Source: Actinomycetota bacterium
GTDB taxonomy: Bacteria > Actinomycetota > UBA4738
Assembly (NCBI GenBank): GCA_005888465.1
Contig: VAYJ01000272.1
Span: 1 to 7,543 of the forward strand
Length of the DNA stretch: 7,543 bases
Direction: 5' to 3'
This document shows, piece by piece, positions 1 through 6,491 of this stretch. Position numbers and translations under genes: made by a program. Numbering within the stretch: the first letter of the stretch is position 1; each line of letters begins with the position of its first letter. The notes under the pieces are model-generated. The model was not told where the DNA came from, ran no database searches, and worked only from the letters and a program-made list of their open reading frames with translations.

Positions 1-379
1 GTTGGACCAGCGCGTCCTCCTCGTCGGTGGGATCCGGCTCCGGCAACTCATCGACGAGCACGAGCGGAGGCCGGCCGGCTCCCCGTTCGTGGCGCAGGCG
101 GTCCACGGCCATGTTGTGGGCGATGGCCATCAGCCATGTGGAGAGGCGCCCGCGCTCGGCGTCGAACCGGGCAGCCTTCCGCCAGGCGGCCAAGAACACA
201 TCCTGGGTCAATTCCTCGGCCGACTCGGCGCTCCCCAGCAGCCGAAGCCCGACCGTGTACACCGAGCGGCCGAAGCGCGTGTAGAGCGCCCGGATGGCGT
301 CCTCTTCCCCGGCGACGAGTTGGCGCATCAACTCCTGCTCCGATTCAGACGACAACGGACCTTCGCGGTCGAAGGTCAT
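1..379 (-). CDS. ECF-family RNA polymerase sigma factor, N-terminal part (runs off the window)
   Basis: Alternative sigma factor that would direct RNA polymerase to a small regulon. The 126 visible codons cover an acidic N-terminus and all of sigma region 2 (about residues 28-98). The core-binding helix includes the EELTQDVFLAAWRKA segment (residues 55-69), and the -10 recognition helix includes STWLMAIAHNMAVDRLR (80-96). An acidic linker follows (ELPEPDPTDEED), and region 4 lies outside the window. The ATG at 379 is chosen because a GGAGGAAGG Shine-Dalgarno sequence sits directly upstream. A CATAAT hexamer on the minus strand (433-438) is a possible -10 box, with no convincing -35. It is transcribed divergently from the NfeD-slipin operon, so it may regulate that operon or itself; this is inference. 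No anti-sigma gene is visible because the downstream side is missing. Family is sure; the regulon is unknown. Confidence 0.9.
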   Translation of the reverse strand, partial: MTFDREGPLSSESEQELMRQLVAGEEDAIRALYTRFGRSVYTVGLRLLGSAESAEELTQDVFLAAWRKAARFDAERGRLSTWLMAIAHNMAVDRLRHERGAGRPPLVLVDELPEPDPTDEEDALVQ

Positions 380-388
380 CCTTCCTCC
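380..388 (-). promoter_or_regulatory. Ribosome binding site of the first ECF sigma factor
   Basis: The minus strand reads GGAGGAAGG immediately before the ATG at 379, leaving four bases between GGAGG and the start codon. The spacing is short but the match is strong, and it fixes the start of the sigma factor. Confidence 0.65.
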
Positions 389-489
389 ATCCGGGTATAC
401 GGCAAGCCGAACCTCGCGAGTTTGGTGGAACCATTATGGCCGGGCTTTTCCCCCTCCGCTCCGCTCGGCCGAGTGGGATCATCTGAAGT
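389..489. promoter_or_regulatory. Divergent promoter region between sigma factor and NfeD-slipin operon
   Basis: This gap must hold the promoters of both divergent genes. Visible elements are an ATTATG/CATAAT block at 433-438 that could serve as a -10 box on the minus strand (5 of 6 to TATAAT), an overlapping CATTAT at 432-437 for the plus strand, and a GGAACC at 427-432 that resembles an ECF-type -35 motif but has no clear partner -10. A perfect 10-bp palindrome CTCGGCCGAG lies at 464-473, 16 bp before the NfeD ATG. None of these is proven, and GC-rich palindromes arise easily by chance. Confidence 0.35.
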
Positions 490-1869
490 ATGAGCAAGGG
501 ACGGGCCCTGGGGGTCGTCCTGGTCTCGATGGCCTGGATCGGCGCGATCGCGCTCGCAGGGCCCCATGCCCAGGCCGCTGACACCCGTCCGACCATCCTG
601 TCTCTCAAGCTGAGCGGTGTGGTCGATCCGTTCATGGCCTCGTATGTGGAGCGGGGCATCTCCAAGGCAAACGGCGATCACGACGCTGCCGTCCTGATCA
701 CGATCGACACCCCCGGCGGGCTGGATTCGTCGATGCGCCACATCATCAAGGCGATCCTGGCGTCGCAGATCCCGGTGATCTGCTACACGGCACCGTCTGG
801 CGCGAGGGCGGCTTCGGCCGGGACGTTCATCATGCTGGCCTGCCCGATCAACGCCATGGCCACCGGCACGAACATCGGGGCTGCCCATCCCGTCGGCGTG
901 ACCGGAGTCATTGAGAACGAGAAGGTGACGAACGACGCCGCCGCGTTCATCCGATCGCTGGCGGATCGGTGGAACCGGAACGCGGACTGGGCGGAGAAGG
1001 CGGTGCGGGACGCCATCAGCGCTCCCGCCGAGCAGGCCGTCCAGCTCCGCGTTGTAGACGCTCTGTCGGCAAGCGATCGTGGGCTTCTCGGAAACGTGGG
1101 TGGCTGTCCTGACGGCATCGGACGGGCCACCTTCTCGACGGGCCTCCTGCGAACTGGAACGAGACTTTCCGCGGTGTGCTCCGCGAAGCTCGCTCCGTTC
1201 GGGATGTCGATCGCGGAGAACCTCTTCCACTCATTCGCCGACCCGAACATCGCGTTCCTGCTGCTCAACATCGGCTTCATCGCGCTCATCGTGTGGCTGA
1301 TCCACCCTGCCTTCCACTTCGCGCTGGGCGTCGGCATCGTCACGATCGCCCTCGCCCTCGCCATCCTGGAAACGCTCCCCGTCCGACTGACGGGTGTGCT
1401 TCTGCTGTTGGTGGCGGCCGTGCTGTTCGTGTTCGACGTCAAGGCGAAGGCCCATGGGATCCTCACCGCGGCGGGGATCGCGGTGCTGATTCTGGGCGGG
1501 CTGCTCCTGTTCAACCCGACCGTTCCGAGCGCCCACGTCTCCCGCCCGCTGATCGTGCTCGTGGCGCTTGCGGCGGGAGCCTTCACGTTCTTCGCTTTGG
1601 GGGCGCTGGCCTCGGCCAGGCACCAGCCGGTCAAGACGGGCCTCGAGGTCCTGAAAGGGAGCGCCGGCGTCACCATCAGCGCGCTGGAACCGCAGGGGAC
1701 GGTTCGGGCCCGTGGAGAGACCTGGACGGCCGAGTCGACGGCCGGCCCGATCCCGCCCGGCACACCCGTGCGAGTCGTCGACGTCAAAGGGGTCAAGCTA
1801 CTCGTCGAACCCGACGTCACCCCCGTGGGAACCGCCCACGGGAACGAAAGCGAGGGGGGAGTTACATGA
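490..1869 (+). CDS. NfeD family membrane-bound serine protease (ClpP class)
   Basis: Long-form NfeD: an extracytoplasmic ClpP-like protease domain, a membrane block and a C-terminal OB-fold, 459 residues, normal for the family. Residues 1-29 are a signal peptide with a likely cut after AQA. The protease domain runs from about 34 to 195. It holds TIDTPGGLDSSM (71-82) and ASAGTFIM (108-115), in which Ser109 is the probable nucleophile. Lys145 in EKVTNDAAAF is the probable base by analogy with the Ser-Lys dyad of archaeal PH1510. Five hydrophobic segments lie near 254-272, 276-293, 299-316, 322-341 and 352-372. The OB-fold (about 385-441) shows the LEPQGTVRARGETW and GTPVRVVDVKG patterns. Family members cut stomatin-type partners and help maintain the membrane; the partner here is the next gene, which starts inside this stop codon (ATGA). 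The ATG at 490 is chosen for the signal peptide; its Shine-Dalgarno is weak. Four cysteines (98, 118, 206, 230) lie outside the membrane and might form disulfides. The frame is intact. Confidence 0.93.
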   Translation: MSKGRALGVVLVSMAWIGAIALAGPHAQAADTRPTILSLKLSGVVDPFMASYVERGISKANGDHDAAVLITIDTPGGLDSSMRHIIKAILASQIPVICYTAPSGARAASAGTFIMLACPINAMATGTNIGAAHPVGVTGVIENEKVTNDAAAFIRSLADRWNRNADWAEKAVRDAISAPAEQAVQLRVVDALSASDRGLLGNVGGCPDGIGRATFSTGLLRTGTRLSAVCSAKLAPFGMSIAENLFHSFADPNIAFLLLNIGFIALIVWLIHPAFHFALGVGIVTIALALAILETLPVRLTGVLLLLVAAVLFVFDVKAKAHGILTAAGIAVLILGGLLLFNPTVPSAHVSRPLIVLVALAAGAFTFFALGALASARHQPVKTGLEVLKGSAGVTISALEPQGTVRARGETWTAESTAGPIPPGTPVRVVDVKGVKLLVEPDVTPVGTAHGNESEGGVT

Positions 1870-2772
1870 GACTGCCACTGGCAGACGCGGCGACCACGGG
1901 CATCATCGTCGCGATCGTCGTCGTCGTCCTGCTGTTCTTCTTGTCGCGGGCGATCAAGATCGTCCGCGAGTATCAGCGGGTCGTGCTGTTCCGCCTCGGG
2001 CGCGCGCTGGGGACCAGGGGACCGGGCCTCGTGTTCATCATCCCGGTCTTCGACCGGGTGACCTGGGTGGACCTGCGCGAGAAGTACCTGGAGATCCCCC
2101 ATCAGACGGCCATCACTCAGGACAACGCGCCGATCTCGATCGACTTCATCATCTTCAACAAGGTGGTCGACGCCGTGATGAGCGTCCTGCAGGTCCAGAA
2201 CTTCGCCGGCGCAGCCCAGAACATCGCGGCCACGATCCTTCGAAGCGTGGTCGGCGACATGATGTTGGACGACGTGCTGTCCAAGCGTGGCGAGATGAAT
2301 CAGGTTCTCCAGGTGAAGCTGGACGAGGTCACGGAGCGATGGGGTGTGAAGGTGACGAACGTCGAGGTGCGGGAGATCATCCCGCCGCCGGCCGTTCAGG
2401 AAGCGATGACCCGGCAGATGTCGGCGGAGCGGACCCGGCGGGCCGTCGTGACCGAGGCTGAAGGGACGAAGCAGGCGGCGGTCACCGTGGCTGAGGGCAA
2501 CAAGCAGGCCGCGATCCTGCAGGCGGAGGGCGACCGTCAGGCCGCCATCCTCCGGGCGGAGGGCTTCTCGCTGGCCCTGGACAAGATCTTCCAGATCGCC
2601 AAGACGCGCGAACACGATGAGCCTGCAGTACTTGGACGCGCTGAAGCAGATCGGATCGTCGCCTTCCACCAAGTTCGTGGTGCCGATGGAGCTGGCCAAC
2701 ATGCTCTCGAGCGTCACGGGCCTCACCGAGCGGTCGTTCGGACCGACCGGGGGCGACGGGGCGAAGGGATAG
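1866..2772 (+). CDS. Slipin / stomatin-like SPFH (band 7) protein, frameshifted near 2605-2616
   Basis: Membrane scaffold of the SPFH superfamily and usual partner of NfeD. The ATG overlaps the NfeD stop (ATGA) behind a GAGGGGGGAG Shine-Dalgarno, so the two are translationally coupled. Residues 11-29 form an N-terminal membrane anchor. The band 7 domain follows (about 30-190), with EYQRVVLFRLGR (35-46), RGPGLVFIIPVFDRV (51-65) and VEVREIIPPPAVQEAM (167-181). A charged coiled coil of 11-residue repeats then runs 196-238. The starting frame is correct through AKT (residues 245-247). The family's C-terminal sequence (TMSLQYLDALKQIG, then SPSTKFVVPMELANM) continues one frame over, from 2614 to the TAG at 2770-2772. 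As written, ribosomes would instead read on to 3188 as nonsense. Adding one CGCGA unit (5 bp) or removing one C restores about 301-303 residues. Assembly error and real mutation are both possible. Family call is secure; the slipin subgroup is not. Confidence 0.9.
2451..2579 (+). repeat. In-gene 33-bp / 11-residue coiled-coil repeats of the slipin
   Basis: Four successive 11-residue units are visible in the protein: TEAEGTKQAAV, TVAEGNKQAAI, LQAEGDRQAAI and LRAEGFSLAL (last one short and diverged). The core pattern is xxAEGx(K/R)QAA(V/I). An 11-residue period is typical of right-handed coiled-coil stalks in SPFH proteins and supports oligomerisation. The repetition lies 27 bp upstream of the frameshift. 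Confidence 0.75.
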
Positions 2773-2782
2773 AGGCGAGGCG

Positions 2783-3466
2783 TCAACCCGCGCGGACGCG
2801 GCACAGGTTCCGTTCGACGAACGGCTTGAACTCCTTGACCGACAGGGACGGTTCGAGAGCGCCCAGCATCCCTTCGATCAGGCCTCGATGCAGCGTGCAC
2901 ACCAGTTCCCGGTACTCGTCCGCGAGGTCCCGAAAGGGACAGTCCCGCAGCGTGATCTCGATCGTCGTGGCCGATCCGCCGAGGCGCCGGAACCGAGGGT
3001 CGAACCCGGCCTCCGCCATGGCCTCCTGCAAGGCGGCCAGGCTGGGCCCGGTACGGGCCCGCAGGCTCGGCTTGGGACCCTCCCGGGCCCCCAGGTACGC
3101 GCCCCATTGCCGGGCCAACTCCTCCGCGTGGATCAGGGATCGCTTGCCGCGGACCAGCCCGATCAGCATCTCGGCGAGCAGACGGTAGTCGCGTTCGGCG
3201 CGATCCTCGACCTCCCTCACCCGGTAGAGCGTCTGTGGGCGGCCCACCGTGGCCGCCTTGCGGGTCTCCCGCGAGATGAGCCCGACCTCCTCGAGCCGCC
3301 GAAGGTGGGGACGAAGCGTGTTGGGGTGGAGCGAGAGCCGACGGGACATCTCCCGGACGGAGACCGGCCGTCCGGCCAGACCCACGTAGCGATACAGGCG
3401 ATACCGGGTATCGTCGGCGAGCGCCTTGTGGACGTCCAGCGGACTGGTCTCAGCCACGGCGGCCAT
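2783..3466 (-). CDS. Winged-helix transcriptional regulator, SufR-like, probable iron-sulfur sensor
   Basis: A 227-residue DNA-binding protein. The N-terminal winged helix (about 10-85) contains VSVREMSRRLSLHPNTLRPHLRRLEEVGL in pieces at 36-63, followed by the GRPQTLYRV wing (75-83); this is the layout of SufR-type ArsR-like regulators. The C-terminal half ends in TLRDCPFRDLADEYRELVC and a final NLCRV. The protein has only three cysteines, 176, 190 and 222, arranged C-x13-C-x31-C. In SufR, three C-terminal cysteines with similar spacing hold an iron-sulfur cluster and control suf gene repression. The ATG at 3466 is preferred because the frame runs on upstream into the divergent mrp gene, where the sequence is unlike any regulator. 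No good Shine-Dalgarno is seen, so it may be leaderless. It converges on the slipin gene with a 10-bp gap and diverges from mrp. Cluster binding is inference; a sensor of another ligand remains possible. Confidence 0.85.
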   Translation of the reverse strand: MAAVAETSPLDVHKALADDTRYRLYRYVGLAGRPVSVREMSRRLSLHPNTLRPHLRRLEEVGLISRETRKAATVGRPQTLYRVREVEDRAERDYRLLAEMLIGLVRGKRSLIHAEELARQWGAYLGAREGPKPSLRARTGPSLAALQEAMAEAGFDPRFRRLGGSATTIEITLRDCPFRDLADEYRELVCTLHRGLIEGMLGALEPSLSVKEFKPFVERNLCRVRAG

Positions 3467-3575
3467 TCTCGCACTCGCCCTTTTCGGTCCGGGGCCGTCG
3501 CCGGGGCGATCGGTGTGGCTCCGGTATCCTTGATTCGACACAATGACGAATGTCCGACCTGCTGGGAGCAGCTGA
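3467..3575. promoter_or_regulatory. Divergent promoter/operator region between SufR-like regulator and mrp
   Basis: This gap must contain the promoters of both genes. An inverted repeat ATTCG-N9-CGAAT lies at 3533-3551 and is AT-richer than its surroundings. Just before it is TATCCT (3525-3530), a possible -10 box for mrp, which would put the repeat over the transcription start, a normal place for a repressor. The mrp Shine-Dalgarno is GGGAG at 3564-3568, seven bases before the ATG. The operator role is inference from position and symmetry. Confidence 0.4.
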
Positions 3576-4621
3576 ATGCCAACGAAGGAAGAAGTGCGCC
3601 AGGCCCTCCGGAATGTCCTGGACCCTGAGATCGGCAAGCCGATCGAGGACGTCGGAATGCTCAAAGACATCGTCGTGGAGGGCGGGACCGTCCGTGTATA
3701 CGTGCTGCTGACGATCGCGGGCTGCCCCCTGAAGGACCGGATCAATGACGACGTGACGCGGGCGCTCAAGCCACTTCCCGGCGTCGAGCGGATCGACGTG
3801 GTGCTCGGCGAGATGACGTCAGATCAGCGGCAGGAACTGGTCACACAGCTCCGAGGGAGCAAGCCCGAACAGCAGACGGCAAGTCCACGGTCACCGCCAA
3901 CCTGGCCTCCGCCCTGGCCGCAGAAGGACACCGTGTCGGCGTCGTCGACGTCGACGTGTGGGGCTTCTCGATTCCCCGCATGATGGGGGTGTCCGGTCCT
4001 CCGGTCGGCTTCAACAACATGATCCTCCCGCTGGAATCCCACGGCGTGAAGATCATCTCGATGGGGTTCTTCGTGAACGAGGAGACCCCCGTGATCTGGC
4101 GCGGGCCGATGCTGCACAAGGCCGTGCAGCAGTTCCTTGGCGACGTGTACTGGGGAGATCTCGACTTCCTGCTGGCCGACCTGCCCCCCGGCACGGGCGA
4201 CGTGTCGATCTCGGTGGCCGGGTTCCTCCCCGGGGCGCAGATGCTCGTGGTCACGACCCCGCAGGAAGCCGCGCGCAAGGTCGCCGAGCGCGCCGGCAAG
4301 ATGGCCGAGCGCACCCGCCTCACCGTCTGCGGCGTGGTCGAGAACATGTCGTTCTTCGTGTGCCCGCACTGCGGCGAGCGCACGTCGATCTTCGGCGAGG
4401 GCGGCGGCCAGGAGGCGGCCGACACGCTCGGCGTGCCGCTGCTCGGGCAGATCCCGCTCCTTCCGGCGCTCCGCGAAGGAGGCGACGCCGGCGTGCCGAT
4501 CGTGGTGTCCGACCCGGACTCGGCCGCGGGCGAAGCGCTCATCGAGGCCGGGCGGCAACTGGCCGCCGCGACTCGAACGAGGATCCGCAAGCCGCTCGGG
4601 CTCACGGTCGCGCGACGCTAG
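3576..4621 (+). CDS. mrp: Mrp/ApbC iron-sulfur cluster carrier ATPase, disrupted: Walker A region missing and frameshifted near 3877
   Basis: P-loop ATPase that carries iron-sulfur clusters to target proteins in the cytoplasm. The N-terminal MIP18/DUF59 domain (residues 1-90) is intact, with LDPEIGKPIEDVG (15-27) and the conserved AGCPLKD (Cys50). The first frame is plausible to about residue 100 (QQT, 3870-3878). The ATPase domain resumes two bases out of register at 3878 with GKSTVTANLAS, then VVDVDVWGFSIPRMMGV, the signature DLPPGTGD (4178-4201) and a CPHC cluster-binding pair (4361-4372), ending at the TAG at 4619-4621. Between the halves the residues before GKST in the family GKGGVGKST loop are absent, along with the usual strand and linker, roughly 20 residues. 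The missing length must be 3n+1 bases. As written neither half could act as an ATPase. The start is supported by GGGAG seven bases upstream. It is divergent from the SufR-like gene; 65 bp to the convergent next gene show no clear terminator. Confidence 0.92.
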
Positions 4622-4686
4622 CTGTAGTTCCCACGGACGTTGGTGACATAAGCGAGGAGCCCCCACTCCGATCCGGGCGCTGAGGG

Positions 4687-5250
4687 CTAGCGCGCCACGC
4701 GGTAGCGCAGGTAGACGACTCTCGAGCTGAAGGTGCGGGTCTCGACGAGTTCGAGATCGACCCGGCGCTCGCGCTGGGGAAAGAACGGAATGCCACCGCC
4801 AACCAGCACCGGGTAGACCATGGGCCGGTACTCGTCGATCAGCCCCAACGCGGCCGCCTCGGCGGCGAGCGTCGCGCCGCCGATCGCGATCTCGCCCTCC
4901 CCCGGCTCGGCTCGCAACCGCTCGATCTCCTCCGCCAGGCCGCCGGAGGCCAGGCGGGCATTGCCCTGCACCGCCGGCAGCGTGGTGGAGAACACCACCT
5001 TTGGGAGCGGCTTCCAGAGCGCGGCCCACTCGAGCTCCGCGTCGTCGAGCGATGAATGCTGGTCGGCGGTCTCCCAGTACAGCATCGTCTCGTACAGCCG
5101 TCGTCCCAACAGGTGGACGCCGACCTCTCGGATCTCGTCGATCCAGAAGCGGAAGACCTCAGGGTCGGGCGGCGTCCAGTCGAACGTACCGTCCGGCCCG
5201 ACGATGTAGCCGTCAAGTGACATGCCCATCGAATAGGTCACGCTGCGCAT
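4687..5250 (-). CDS. Dihydrofolate reductase family protein (RibD C-terminal domain)
   Basis: A 187-residue single-domain protein of the RibD C-terminal/DHFR-like fold, probably a cytoplasmic NADPH-dependent reductase of unknown substrate. Visible motifs are YSMGMSLDGYIVGPDG (6-21), the nucleotide-binding LLGRRLYETM (47-56), IAIGGATLAAEAAALGLIDE (121-140) and YPVLVGGGIPFF (146-157), in the order and spacing usual for this family. These short proteins are neither the folate enzyme FolA nor full RibD, since the deaminase domain is absent. The frame is open upstream, but the start at 5250 is fixed by a strong AAGGAGGA Shine-Dalgarno. It lies 74 bp after the sugar dehydrogenase on the same strand and may be the last gene of that operon or have its own promoter. 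The gene is intact. Confidence 0.88.
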   Translation of the reverse strand: MRSVTYSMGMSLDGYIVGPDGTFDWTPPDPEVFRFWIDEIREVGVHLLGRRLYETMLYWETADQHSSLDDAELEWAALWKPLPKVVFSTTLPAVQGNARLASGGLAEEIERLRAEPGEGEIAIGGATLAAEAAALGLIDEYRPMVYPVLVGGGIPFFPQRERRVDLELVETRTFSSRVVYLRYRVAR

Positions 5251-5256
5251 CAGAAG

Positions 5257-5264
5257 TCCTCCTT
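5257..5264 (-). promoter_or_regulatory. Ribosome binding site of the DHFR-like gene
   Basis: The minus strand carries AAGGAGGA six bases before the ATG at 5250, the best Shine-Dalgarno match in the window. It decides the start over the longer open frame that continues upstream. Confidence 0.8.
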
Positions 5265-5324
5265 GAGTAATGGGTTCCACAGTACGAGCGCCGGACGGCC
5301 GCCCGCGGGATCCCCTGGCCCCGG

Positions 5325-6469
5325 CTAGCCGGGCGCGATCCTGTAGACGGTCCCCGCGAGCAACAGCACGTATAGCTCGCCGTTCAGGTCCTCGCCGAAC
5401 GACGCGATCGATTGGAGCTTCGTCGCGAGCACCTTCTTGCCGACGATCCTCCCGCCCCGCTGCACCAAGGCGGTCATGACCCCGGTGCAGTAGTCGGCGA
5501 ACAGGTAGGCGCCGTCGAGCGCGCGGATGTCGCTTCCCCGGTAGACGTACCCGCCCGTGACCACGCACCCGCCGGTCGAGTGGTTGTACTCGTAGATCGG
5601 CCCCACGGCGTTGTTTGGCCGCCCTTCGAGCCGCCGGGCTGGAAGTCGACCTCCTCCCACGTGTTCTGCCCGACGTCGCCGATCCAGAGGTCGCCGGTCA
5701 GCAGGTCGAACGAGAACCGCCAGGGGTTGCGCAGTCCGGACGCCCAGATCTCCGGCTTGATCCCGGACTTCCCGACGAACGGGTTGTCCGGCGGGATCGT
5801 GTACGCCTTGCCACCCGACGCGTGGGGATCGATGCGGAGCATCTTTCCGAGGAGCGTGCCCATGTCCTGTCCGGTGCCGAGCGGGTCACCCTCGCTCCCG
5901 CCGTCGCCCAGGCCGAGGTAAAGGTACCCGTCCGGCCCGAACAGGATGTTGCCGCCGTTGTGGTTTGCATAGGGCTGGGAGACGAAGAGCACGCGCCGGG
6001 CCGACGAAGCGTTCGCGCGGTCGCCGGTCATCGCGTACTCCACCACGTTCGTGTCGCCGTTCCCGTCCGTGTAGCTCGCGTACAGATGCGAGCCGTCGGG
6101 CGAGAAGGCGATGCCGAGCAAGCCCTGTTCGCCCCCGCCCGACGTCTTCGCCGACAGGTCCAGGACGGGCGTGAGATCGACCTTGCCGTTTCGGATGACG
6201 ACCACCCTGCCGGTCTTCTGCGCGACGTAGAGCGCGTCGTCGCCGGTGCGCACGGCCATCGCGAGCGGCTCCGAGAGCTTGGCCACGTGCACCAGGCGGA
6301 TCGACACGTGCGCGAGGTCGGGCGTCGGGGACGGGGCGGGCGTGCCGCTCGGGCTGCTCGTCGCGCTCGGCGATAGTGAGCTCGACGGCGACTGCAGCGC
6401 CGATGTGCCGTTCGTGCATCCGACGCCGACCAGCGCGAGCACGAGCAGCGAGACCGCGGTTCGTCTCAC
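5325..6469 (-). CDS. PQQ-dependent sugar dehydrogenase (GSDH/sorbosone dehydrogenase family) lipoprotein, frameshifted by a deletion near 5614-5630
   Basis: Secreted beta-propeller of the soluble glucose/sorbosone dehydrogenase family; members oxidise sugars with PQQ, but the substrate here is unknown. A GTG start at 6469 gives a lipoprotein signal with lipobox LVGVGC (Cys18), then a Ser/Pro-rich tether (about 24-50). The propeller shows GEQGLLGIAFSPDG (113-126), YANHNGGNILFGPDGYLYLG (167-186), LGLGDGG (185-191), LLGKMLRID (206-214), IPPDNPFVG (225-233), GLRNPWRFSFD (245-255) and GDVGQNTWEEVDF (264-276). After SKGGQ (281-285) the frame turns to nonsense. The family's continuation, LEGRPNNAVGPIYEYNH then CVVTGGYVYRG, is in another frame and runs to the TAG at 5325-5327. 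The NYGW segment expected between is missing. A 17-base stretch reads sensibly in both frames, as a deletion between direct repeats would leave it. It follows the anti-sigma-like gene by 22 bp, so co-transcription is likely. No good Shine-Dalgarno is seen before the GTG. Confidence 0.88.
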
Positions 6470-6491
6470 GCGGGCAGGATACGTCCGGTCC

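Noticed and set aside
783..3107. A 774-codon open frame on the minus strand
   Set aside because: It lies antisense to the NfeD and slipin genes and out of frame with the real regulator. Its translation is low-complexity and rich in Arg, Pro and Ser, as expected of a GC-rich shadow frame.
2773..3188. Read-through extension of the slipin frame to 3188
   Set aside because: Past the frameshift the translation is Arg-rich nonsense antisense to the SufR-like gene, while the family's true C-terminus is in another frame ending at 2772.
3467..3769. N-terminal extension of the SufR-like regulator (frame open to 3769)
   Set aside because: It would overlap the first 194 bases of mrp and the whole divergent promoter region, and the added residues look like no known domain.
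4622..4686. Bidirectional terminator between the convergent mrp and DHFR-like genes
   Set aside because: Only a weak bulged pairing (AGC..GCCC with GGGCGCT) is present, without a T-run, so I do not call it.
5320..5333. Perfect palindrome CCCGGCTAGCCGGG as a terminator
   Set aside because: It has no loop and no following T-run on either strand, and it overlaps the dehydrogenase stop codon; most likely codon composition.
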